In this document: piece by piece, positions 24,831-32,131 of the stretch
Position numbering within the stretch: the stretch's first letter is position 1
How the letters are laid out: each line of letters starts with the position of its first letter
Assembly (NCBI GenBank): GCA_037443785.1
Contig: JBBINR010000032.1
Location: 1-40,482 of the forward strand
Direction of reading: 5' to 3'
DNA from: JAQUOA01 sp037443785
GTDB taxonomy: Bacteria > Bacteroidota > Ignavibacteria > UBA10030 > UBA8401
Length of the DNA: 40,482 bases
The notes under the pieces: generated by a model
What the model was told of the DNA's origin: nothing
The model's input: only the letters and a program-made list of their open reading frames with translations
The model's database searches: none
Made by a program: the position numbers and the translations under genes

Positions 24831-25616
24831 TTAATAGGGATGTTCGAATGAAAGATATAAAAACAACCCGCTGTTATTTTTTTGGTGACGGTGGAGGGTT
24901 TGCGGAAATGCTATTCCCGGAACAATTTGAAGGGCATCGATATTAATTGCATATCGGACCCCCGGGTTAACAATGGTTTCATCCGCTCGTGGCCGCCCTT
25001 TTACGCCGGTTGATGTGAAAAGGATTTCCATCATGATGTTGAAACTTGGGTTTGCGAGATAAATTAAACTTGTTCCTGCAAAATAAGATGTTAGCGTGCC
25101 GCGATCAAAAGTATCAGATAATTTTGCCTTGGGCAATATTGTTCCTCCTGCATTATAATGACTGATAAATTCATTGTTCCACCGATGGCTGAGAGGAACA
25201 TTGATCTGTATTCCAACGACTCCATTTCCATATCTTTTCCAACTGTCACCGGTTGGCACAATAAGTGAAAAACGGGGGGACATGGCAATATCTTCACGAT
25301 CAATTAATTGATAACGGTAATTCAACAACATATCCCCGAAGCCGTTTACATTGTGCAGATCTGAAGAGTATGGGATTGTAATACTTAATTGATGTTGGCG
25401 TTCGAGAACAGGCCACTCCTGGGTAAAACTTAATTGCAATATTTTGTCTGGATCAGGCGCAAGATATCCGTTGAAGATATGTTGTACAACGTGAGACTCT
25501 TGATTGTAAGCTTCTTCGATGTAGAATGAATTATCTTCGATCGCTTTCGAAAATTGCTGTGCAAAAATATTTTGGAGTGATACGGCAATGATAGAAAAAA
25601 TTATGATTCCCTTCAA
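24831..25616 (-). CDS. Putative outer-membrane beta-barrel protein
   Basis: This 261-residue protein has a signal peptide (residues 1-19, ending IFAQ) and a mature chain of amphipathic strands ending in LSFEHPY. It looks like the small transporter-type outer-membrane proteins related to the phenol/MetA pathway group, by features such as GFGDMLLNYRYQL and FSLIVPTGDSWKRYGNG. The gene lies 18 bases after the Nramp-UspA gene on the same strand, so it is the last gene of the metal operon and probably serves metal entry. No direct ligand evidence is visible. Confidence 0.7.
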   Translation of the reverse strand: MKGIIIFSIIAVSLQNIFAQQFSKAIEDNSFYIEEAYNQESHVVQHIFNGYLAPDPDKILQLSFTQEWPVLERQHQLSITIPYSSDLHNVNGFGDMLLNYRYQLIDREDIAMSPRFSLIVPTGDSWKRYGNGVVGIQINVPLSHRWNNEFISHYNAGGTILPKAKLSDTFDRGTLTSYFAGTSLIYLANPSFNIMMEILFTSTGVKGRPRADETIVNPGVRYAINIDALQIVPGIAFPQTLHRHQKNNSGLFLYLSFEHPY

Positions 25617-25634
25617 ACCATTTTCCTTTCACGC

Positions 25635-27485
25635 TTATTGGATGACAAGAACAGGAATTGTCAATGAATGCCGCACTTCAGAAATGGATGCACCAAAGAA
25701 AATATCTTTGAGGCCCCTATGTCCATGACCGCCCATGACAAGAAGGTCGATGCCGGAATTGTTGCATAATTTCACAATTTGTTTCGGCACATTTCCGAAA
25801 CCGAGGCTTACTTCTACCGCAACTCCCTGCGCACGAATTTTTTCCGCAATATTTTCAAGAATTTCTTTATCGAGACGTGCTTCTTCATCCCCGGCTTCAG
25901 ATCCGAATAATTGTCCACTGACACCTTCAACAATATGGAACAGCGATAGCGATGCATTGTTTTGTTTGGCTGTCGTCAATGCGTAGGAAATAACTTTTGA
26001 ATCTTTTTTCCCATAGTCAAGTGCGACGCCGATTTTTGAATATCGACGTTCGGTAAATTCCAACGGAGGGATAATTGGAGCGACTTCTTTACGTTTTCTC
26101 AAAAATCTAGGCAGCGATATATACAGCAACAATGCTGCACATCCTAATGCAACAGGTACAACCGTCAGCCACAGCAACATTGGATGCTGTGATTCAGCAA
26201 GCCAATCCGCCAACGAGCTATACACCAATCGCACATTCAACCCAATGATGATCGCTGCGGAAGTCCACGAAAGTATTTGCACCCATTTTTTATTTGCAAA
26301 TGTACCCATTTTAGTTTTATCACTTGTGAATTTTATGAGAGGAATAATTGCAAATGGAAGTTGAATGCTTAAAATAACCTGACTGAGAATTAAAAGGGTA
26401 TAGGAACCTTGATCACCTTGAATAGCAATCACCGCTACAGCAGGAACAATAGCGAGGAATCGTGTCAACAGCCTTCGCAGCCATGGGCGCATCTTAAATT
26501 GTAAAAATCCTTCCATTACAATTTGCCCGGCAAGCGTTCCAGTTAGTGTTGAACTTTGGCCGGAGGCAAGCAGTGCGATTGCAAAAAGAGCACCGCCGGC
26601 CGCTGTGCCGAGCAGCGGGGTTAACAATTCATGTGCCTGCTGAATTTCGGTAACAATAATTCCACGTGAAAAAAATGTCGCGGCAGAGAGAATAAGAATT
26701 GCGCCATTTACCAGCAATGCCGCATTCAACGCAATTGTTGTATCAATAAGATTGTATTTACAGGCAGTTCTTTTCCCCTCTTCAGTTTGCTCAACAAGCC
26801 TTGTCTGTACAAGCGCAGAATGAAGATATAAATTATGCGGCATTACCGTTGCGCCAATAATGCCGATGGCAATAAAGAGGCTTTCCGACGAAAGTGTCGG
26901 AATAAAACCGGTGATAATCTGAGTTGCGTCCGGTTTTGCAAGAAGAAGTTCAATGCCGAAACAAATACCGATGGTTGCTACCAAAACTAAAATGAATGCT
27001 TCAATCTTACGAACGCCAAAATGTTGGATAATGAGAAACAGCAAAGTATCAAATCCTGTAATGATGACTCCATACAACATTGGAATGTGAAAGAGAAGAT
27101 TCAGGCCGATGGCTGTGCCAAGTACTTCCGCAAGATCGCAAGCCGCAATGGCAACTTCACATAAGAGCCACAATGCATGCGCAATTGATTTAGGGTAATT
27201 TTCTCGGCATGCCTGTGCAAGGTCGCGTCCGGTAACAATACCTAATCGAGCTGAAAGTGTCTGCAACAAAATCGCCATCATGTTGGACATGAGAATTACC
27301 CACAACAGGTCGTAGCCGAATCTCGCCCCGCCTTCAAGATCGGTCGCCCAGTTGCCGGGATCCATGTATCCGACACTGACTAAATATGCGGGTCCTGCAA
27401 ATGCCAATAACCGCTTTATCGTTCCCACATTCTTAGGAATGGCAATGGTGCGATGAACTTCCGAAAGAGATGTTGTTTCCTGCAT
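25635..27485 (-). CDS. mntH: Nramp-type Mn/Fe transporter fused to a UspA domain
   Basis: This proton-coupled divalent metal importer of the Nramp family has a C-terminal universal stress domain. I start it at the ATG at 27485 (616 residues), as the upstream TTG at 27509 would overlap mntR by 17 bases. The helix 1 motif DPGNWATDLEGG (Asp42, Asn45) and the helix 6 segment ATVMPHNLYLHS provide the metal site. Twelve or so helices run to about residue 460. The UspA part (about 475-616) ends with the nucleotide-binding GGHGHRGLKDIFFGAS, a G-x2-G-x9-G pattern with Ala-Ser after it. It suggests that transport is tuned by ATP or stress. It follows mntR by 7 bases and is repressed in all likelihood through the operator at 28855-28870. 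Confidence 0.93.
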   Translation of the reverse strand: MQETTSLSEVHRTIAIPKNVGTIKRLLAFAGPAYLVSVGYMDPGNWATDLEGGARFGYDLLWVILMSNMMAILLQTLSARLGIVTGRDLAQACRENYPKSIAHALWLLCEVAIAACDLAEVLGTAIGLNLLFHIPMLYGVIITGFDTLLFLIIQHFGVRKIEAFILVLVATIGICFGIELLLAKPDATQIITGFIPTLSSESLFIAIGIIGATVMPHNLYLHSALVQTRLVEQTEEGKRTACKYNLIDTTIALNAALLVNGAILILSAATFFSRGIIVTEIQQAHELLTPLLGTAAGGALFAIALLASGQSSTLTGTLAGQIVMEGFLQFKMRPWLRRLLTRFLAIVPAVAVIAIQGDQGSYTLLILSQVILSIQLPFAIIPLIKFTSDKTKMGTFANKKWVQILSWTSAAIIIGLNVRLVYSSLADWLAESQHPMLLWLTVVPVALGCAALLLYISLPRFLRKRKEVAPIIPPLEFTERRYSKIGVALDYGKKDSKVISYALTTAKQNNASLSLFHIVEGVSGQLFGSEAGDEEARLDKEILENIAEKIRAQGVAVEVSLGFGNVPKQIVKLCNNSGIDLLVMGGHGHRGLKDIFFGASISEVRHSLTIPVLVIQ

Positions 27486-27492
27486 ATATCGC

Positions 27493-28146
27493 CTAAACGT
27501 TTTCGACAAAAATGTTTTTTGTAATCATTGAACTGATGTTCACGTCTTTATTATCAATGGAAATTACCATTGAAGAATCGAAATTCATTTTTTGTTTTAC
27601 GCCGATGATTTTATTCAGCGAGATGCCGATTGATGAAACATATTGCAGTAATTCTGAATTCGCATCACTTACACGAAGCACTTTCACGTTTGCTCCTTCC
27701 TGAGCCTCGTTCAACGGGTAACTCATTGAACAGTATATTTCACCGTCTTTTGTCGGTATCGGATCACCATGGGGGTCGATCAATGGATGGCCGAGGACAT
27801 GATCAATTTTTTCTTCCATTTTATCGGACATGATGTGTTCAAATCGTTCTGCTTCATGATCAATTTCATCCCACCTGAAGTGGAGCACTTCGACCAAGAA
27901 CATTTCCCACAATCGATGTTTGCGGATAATTTGCAAGGCAAGTTTCTTTCCTTCTTCAGTAAGTTCGACCCCTTTATACGGAGTATGCGTCAACGTCCCT
28001 TCTTCCGCTAATTTTTTAATCATCTCGGAAACAGAAGCGGGGGAGATTTGTAATTTTTCCGATAATGATGATGTCGTCACTTTACTTTCGTTTGCCGAAA
28101 GTTTGTAAATGTTCTTGAGATAATTTTCTATTTGTTCACTTGCCAT
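27493..28146 (-). CDS. mntR: DtxR/MntR-family metal-dependent transcriptional regulator
   Basis: This 217-residue regulator has a winged helix-turn-helix (about 1-70), a dimerisation and metal domain (about 71-140) and a C-terminal SH3/FeoA-like domain. Candidate metal ligands are His77, Glu81, Glu100, Glu103 and His104 (HEAERFEH). Glu at 100 replaces the Cys of DtxR/IdeR and matches the MntR-type Glu. The first ligand position is Asn8, where MntR has Asp and DtxR/IdeR Met, and Lys11 replaces MntR Glu. The metal specificity is therefore unclear, though the nramp neighbour favours Mn. It likely binds the palindrome upstream of its own operon and autoregulates. It is the second gene after the cation transporter. 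Confidence 0.92.
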   Translation of the reverse strand: MASEQIENYLKNIYKLSANESKVTTSSLSEKLQISPASVSEMIKKLAEEGTLTHTPYKGVELTEEGKKLALQIIRKHRLWEMFLVEVLHFRWDEIDHEAERFEHIMSDKMEEKIDHVLGHPLIDPHGDPIPTKDGEIYCSMSYPLNEAQEGANVKVLRVSDANSELLQYVSSIGISLNKIIGVKQKMNFDSSMVISIDNKDVNISSMITKNIFVENV

Positions 28147-28170
28147 GATGTTCTCTTAAAGATTTGTATG

Positions 28171-28836
28171 CTAATCGTGACCGCAGCTGCAGGAATCACT
28201 CATCGATCGCGCTTTTTCAAAGCATTCTTTTCCTTCTTTGATAGAAAAATACACCAACCCGATTGCTCCGGCAGCATCGACGAATGGAATTGAAAACACT
28301 TCATACAAAAAACTTGACGCAAGCAATGTCAGGGACATATAGACGCAAACGACATTACAGTTCGCGTCAGCAATGATTGCATGCGAATTCAAATTTTTTC
28401 CGACCAATTTTTTGTAGTAAATAAGCGCCAGCATGCTGACGATGGAAACCAAAGAAATGATTACTCCCCAAAACGTCGATTCCGGTTGCTTGCCAATAAT
28501 AACAGAAACGATTGCGGAAAGAGTCAGACCAGCAGAAAAAATATAAAACGACCATCCGGTAATTTGCAGTGCCGTAATCTCAAATGAACTTTTGCTGCTG
28601 TTGGGATTTCGTATAATCCGGATGACCATTGCAAAAATTCCAACTCCGGAGGCAGTTTCGATAAAACTATCCACGCCGAAACCAAATAGTGTTAAGGACT
28701 CATCTTGAAAACCAATAATTGTCGAAATCAATCCTTCGGCAATATTGTAGAGAATAGTAAAAATACTCAAATATAAAGCATATTTGTAGTATTCGTTTTT
28801 TGTTGATGTGCCTGGAAGTATTTGTTCGATCTCCAT
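28171..28836 (-). CDS. CDF/TMEM163-like cation transporter
   Basis: This 221-residue inner-membrane protein has six predicted helices. It resembles small cation diffusion proteins of the TMEM163/COG3965 type, with GFGVDSFIETASG (about 51-63) and SHAIIADANCNVVCVYMS (about 151-168) as the two metal-site segments. A Cys/His tail (SCSCGHD) closes the protein. It lacks the usual cytosolic C-terminal CDF domain. Its direction of transport is probably outward, by analogy with CDF exporters, which is odd beside an importer. It is the first gene of the operon and its ATG lies 18 bases from the operator. The specific metal cannot be told. Confidence 0.75.
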   Translation of the reverse strand: MEIEQILPGTSTKNEYYKYALYLSIFTILYNIAEGLISTIIGFQDESLTLFGFGVDSFIETASGVGIFAMVIRIIRNPNSSKSSFEITALQITGWSFYIFSAGLTLSAIVSVIIGKQPESTFWGVIISLVSIVSMLALIYYKKLVGKNLNSHAIIADANCNVVCVYMSLTLLASSFLYEVFSIPFVDAAGAIGLVYFSIKEGKECFEKARSMSDSCSCGHD

Positions 28837-28854
28837 TTAAGCCCTGAATTAATT

Positions 28855-28870
28855 TTTAGGTTAACCTAAA
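28855..28870. promoter_or_regulatory. Perfect 16-bp palindrome, DtxR/MntR-type operator
   Basis: TTTAGGTTAACCTAAA is an exact palindrome, 18 bases upstream of the first gene of the mntR operon. Its arms, TTAGGT and ACCTAA, match those of the known DtxR/IdeR box (TTAGGTTAGSCTAACCTAA), with a shorter centre. It overlaps the putative -10 region, as expected for repression by metal-bound MntR. I saw no second copy in the window. Confidence 0.75.
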
Positions 28871-28897
28871 TGTATATTATGGAACATTGAAAGTCAA
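28869..28897 (-). promoter_or_regulatory. Candidate promoter of the CDF-mntR-mntH-barrel operon
   Basis: Read on the minus strand, TTGACT (28897 to 28892) precedes either TATACA (28876 to 28871, 15-base spacer) or TACATT (28874 to 28869, 17-base spacer). Both lie next to the palindrome, which would block RNA polymerase. Confidence 0.5.
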
Positions 28898-28934
28898 GTT
28901 AGAAAAGGTGTAGTTGCAAAAAATTTTTAGTCAG

Positions 28935-29402
28935 CTATTTTTCGCCGAAAATTTTTAACCACTCAGTAATTTGGGAAGGCGAAAGAGTGGATTCAGATTT
29001 TTCCGAAGTGAACGACTCTTCCTGTGTCAGAAGATTCGCAAAATGTTTTGATGTGTGTGTTACGCACGAACAAACTTTTGCAAAATCAAGTATTTCTCTG
29101 TCCGATGAGATGATAACAAGCTGCGTTCGGTTCTTTGCTTTAGAAATCATCTCTTTTATTTTTTCATCAGCGGTGATGGGAAACGAATACACAATGTGTA
29201 TTGGTGCATGTGGGGATGGGCGATGATGGACGGGTGCGTTGCCGTCAAAAACAACGGTGCAGCGAAATTTTCGTTTTGTAGAAAATTGTGCAATGAAATG
29301 GATCAACTGTTCCCGTGCATGTTCTGCATCGTGAACAAGAAGATTTTTTAACGATGGAATTGTGTGGATGAGATTATATCCATCAACAATGAAATGTTGC
29401 AT
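28935..29402 (-). CDS. YacP-like NYN-domain protein, putative ribonuclease
   Basis: This 155-residue protein has the NYN/PIN-like fold of the YacP (DUF901) family, thought to act on RNA, with Rae1 of Bacillus as an example. Conserved acidic residues are in FIVDGYNLIH (Asp7), VVFDGNAP, ADEKIKEM and SSDREILDFA. The length is close to other family members. It is the last gene of the same-strand series after the KirBac gene (64 bases away), and may share their transcript. The substrate is unknown. It has the ordinary fold and no odd features. Confidence 0.86.
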   Translation of the reverse strand: MQHFIVDGYNLIHTIPSLKNLLVHDAEHAREQLIHFIAQFSTKRKFRCTVVFDGNAPVHHRPSPHAPIHIVYSFPITADEKIKEMISKAKNRTQLVIISSDREILDFAKVCSCVTHTSKHFANLLTQEESFTSEKSESTLSPSQITEWLKIFGEK

Positions 29403-29465
29403 AAAAATTTATTTGATGATTTCGTTTGTCAATCGAATGTTTTGGCTCGAAAGAAATATTATTTA

Positions 29466-30431
29466 TTAATCTAACAGCGCCGGCTCGTATTCGTGCAGGC
29501 GATCTATCTTTACGCCGGTAACGCCTTTATTTTTTTCTTCATGGAACATATTCTTGAACTTTGCTCCCCACACTACTTCATGAAAGCGATATGATGAACG
29601 GGAATACACTGTCTGTGCATACGTTTCGTCAACGGCATTCACTAAGATCATAAATTCCGCTTCTGATTTTTCCAGATCGTGCTTTGTCAACTTGTGCAAC
29701 GGGCTTTTTTCATCGATATAATGAACGACAGTCCAGTGAAGAGGGAAGAACATTACTTTTTCCCTTTCCAATTCTAATTTGTGAAACCGACGAATGCGTT
29801 TGCCATTTTCCTCTTCTATCAAACTGAAAATAACTTCTGCGGTAATATGGATAAGCTGACTGGTTCGCATGTTGATCATGCGGAACATAAAGGCGCGTCC
29901 TTCTTTAAATGGAGCAATGACTGCCTTTTCACTATAAAGAATTTTGGCGTTTGGGCGGGAGAATCGTGCAAAAAGAAGTCCAGTTGCCAATGCAACGCCC
30001 AGTAAACCGATAAATGACTCTACGGTTGCAAGAATATTTGCCGAAAAATTTTTCGGATTCAATGCGCCATAACCGACCGTTGCAAAAGTTTGAATAGAGA
30101 AGAAAAAATAATTCCAAAACTTATTTTCGAAGGAAGTGATCTCCATTCCATTGAGAGCATTAGCACCGCACAATAAGTATCCCAGGGCAAAAAGGAAGTT
30201 GAGCGACAGATAGGATAAAGCAATCAGAATATGGAATTTCGTCCACGACATCGTGATGAGCCGATGGTAGAAACTGTTGGAACGTGAAAAAGAAATGCCT
30301 TCCCGTTCTACATTGAACGTGCCGTCTCTGTTTAATAATCGTTGCTGGGCTTCCTGTGATAATCGTGAACCAAATCCAAGATCGTTCTTGTCTTCGTTTG
30401 GTAGAATCCTTTTTTGTCGGAATGATTTCAT
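29466..30431 (-). CDS. Inward-rectifier-type potassium channel (KirBac)
   Basis: This 321-residue inner-membrane channel has two helices (about 65-88 and 130-155) flanking a pore loop. The potassium filter TVGYG is at residues 118-122, preceded by FFSIQTFA. The cytosolic beta-rich C-terminal domain (about 165-300) is typical of the KirBac family (ARFSRPNAKILYSEKAVIAPFKEGRAFMFRMINMR, in parts). The first 60 residues are a hydrophilic N-terminal domain with a slide helix. Length and order fit KirBac proteins of other bacteria. It is 26 bases downstream of the amidase on the same strand. The physiological role is unknown. Confidence 0.94.
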   Translation of the reverse strand: MKSFRQKRILPNEDKNDLGFGSRLSQEAQQRLLNRDGTFNVEREGISFSRSNSFYHRLITMSWTKFHILIALSYLSLNFLFALGYLLCGANALNGMEITSFENKFWNYFFFSIQTFATVGYGALNPKNFSANILATVESFIGLLGVALATGLLFARFSRPNAKILYSEKAVIAPFKEGRAFMFRMINMRTSQLIHITAEVIFSLIEEENGKRIRRFHKLELEREKVMFFPLHWTVVHYIDEKSPLHKLTKHDLEKSEAEFMILVNAVDETYAQTVYSRSSYRFHEVVWGAKFKNMFHEEKNKGVTGVKIDRLHEYEPALLD

Positions 30432-30457
30432 GTGTTTTTGGTACAGGTAAAGTTTTG

Positions 30458-32110
30458 TTAATTTAATTTTGGATGTCTCAAATGAAATTCGGTAGCATCT
30501 TGATATTTTTTCGCGATTGCCAACAATGTTCCTTCGTCAAACAATTTTCCGGTGAATGTGAAACTGACCGGTACTCCTTTATCGGTAAATCCATTGGGAA
30601 GAGTGATGCTTGGATGCCCTGTTAAATTGGTAAGTAAAAGATTGTTTCCTTCCAGTGATGGTGCAATGTAGCAATCGAGTTTATTTTCCGTGATAAGAGT
30701 ATTCATTGCCAGAATCAACATTGCGCGGATGCGATTTGCTTGAATATATTCGGTTGCAGAAATAAAGCGTGCAGCACGGAATATATTCGGCCAATTTCCT
30801 TTTCCTTGAAGAACGAGCAGTGAGTCTTTTTTGCTTCGGGTTAATTCGTCAAATGCTGCGGAACATTCTGCATCGAGAATAAACGATATTTCTTCAACGG
30901 GAATATCAGGAAGTTTTATGGGAACAAGTGTTGCTCCGAGTTTTTCCAGCATGTTAAGAGCTGAATCATTGAATGGTTTCCCTTCTTTCACGCTGTCAAA
31001 ATCTGCAGCAACGACTCCGATCCGCAGTTTTTTCATTTTGACTTTTTCCGGGTTATAAACAAACGGCACATCGTACAGTGTCGGATCAATTCCGTCCGGA
31101 CCGTAGATTGAATTAAAAACAAGCGCGCAATCTTCAACCGTTCTGCAAATGGGCCCGAGTTTATCCATCGACCAGCTCAATGCCATTGCACCAACTCGGC
31201 TTACTCGACCATATGTCGGACGAAATCCGGTTGTGCCGCAAACGGTAGAAGGGGAAACAATTGAACCCCAGGTTTCCGATCCAATCGCAAACGCAACAAG
31301 TCCGGCAGATGTTGCCGAAGCAGAACCGGCAGAAGATCCGCTCGACCCTTTTGTTGTGTCCCAAGGATTGCGGGTTAATCCGCCAAACCAAACATCATCC
31401 ATTGCCAGTTCTCCCATCGAAAGTTTTGCAACAAGAACCGCTCCCGCTCCCTCCAACTTTTGAATTACGGTTGCATCATTGTTATGGAATTGGTTTTTGT
31501 ACGGAACCGATCCCCAGGTTGTGGGAAAAAGTTTTGTATCAAGAAGATCTTTTACACCGTAGGGAATTCCGTGCAACGATCCACGGTATTTTCCGGCAGC
31601 AATTTCTCGATCTGCTTTTCGTGCTTGTTCTAATGCGAGAGAATCAGTCAGGGTAATGACGCAGTGAAGCATCGGAGAATATTTTTTTAACCGTTCAATA
31701 TAAAATTTGGTTAATTGCTCTGATGTTATTTTTTTTGATTTAATGAGTGACGCAAGCTGACCTACAGAATAAAAAGCGAGATCATCCGGGTTTTTAGGAA
31801 GAGAAACATTTTTTTCTCCTTCGGGAAGAAAAATACTTTTCCCTGCAGGCAGTTTCATTCCCGCCGGAATTGGATTGAACAACACGGCAGGCATAACGTT
31901 ATACGGGATATGAAACGCATGAAGCGCTTTGTACTGTTTCAAACGATATTCCAGGTCGCCGAGCAAAGAATCCCGTTTTGCTTCGTTGAATTGGAGATCG
32001 AACATCTTTTCTGCGGAAATAACATTACCCGCAGTAATGCTGTCCCGCCTCGCTTGGGTTTGTGCAAAGAGCACACCGATGAAGCAAAACACAAAAAATA
32101 TTTTTTTCAT
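30458..32110 (-). CDS. Exported amidase-signature hydrolase
   Basis: This is a 550-residue enzyme of the amidase signature (GatA-like) family. I start it at the ATG at 32110 because GAGGAG lies just upstream and a clean signal peptide (MKKIFFVFCFIGVLFAQTQA) follows; a GTG at 32122 is possible. The Ser-Ser-Lys catalytic set is in place: Lys in GVKDLLDT, Ser in GSSGSSAGSASA and the nucleophile in SETWGSIVSPS. The export signal rules out its being the tRNA amidotransferase subunit GatA. The substrate could be an amide or peptide in the periplasm. It begins 21 bases after the Lhr stop and precedes the KirBac gene by 26 bases. Confidence 0.92.
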   Translation of the reverse strand: MKKIFFVFCFIGVLFAQTQARRDSITAGNVISAEKMFDLQFNEAKRDSLLGDLEYRLKQYKALHAFHIPYNVMPAVLFNPIPAGMKLPAGKSIFLPEGEKNVSLPKNPDDLAFYSVGQLASLIKSKKITSEQLTKFYIERLKKYSPMLHCVITLTDSLALEQARKADREIAAGKYRGSLHGIPYGVKDLLDTKLFPTTWGSVPYKNQFHNNDATVIQKLEGAGAVLVAKLSMGELAMDDVWFGGLTRNPWDTTKGSSGSSAGSASATSAGLVAFAIGSETWGSIVSPSTVCGTTGFRPTYGRVSRVGAMALSWSMDKLGPICRTVEDCALVFNSIYGPDGIDPTLYDVPFVYNPEKVKMKKLRIGVVAADFDSVKEGKPFNDSALNMLEKLGATLVPIKLPDIPVEEISFILDAECSAAFDELTRSKKDSLLVLQGKGNWPNIFRAARFISATEYIQANRIRAMLILAMNTLITENKLDCYIAPSLEGNNLLLTNLTGHPSITLPNGFTDKGVPVSFTFTGKLFDEGTLLAIAKKYQDATEFHLRHPKLN

Positions 32111-32131
32111 AACGCTCCTCACTATTTGGTT

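Noticed and set aside
30458..32110. GatA subunit of Asp-tRNA/Glu-tRNA amidotransferase
   Set aside because: A clear signal peptide and no gatB/gatC beside it make a periplasmic amidase more likely.
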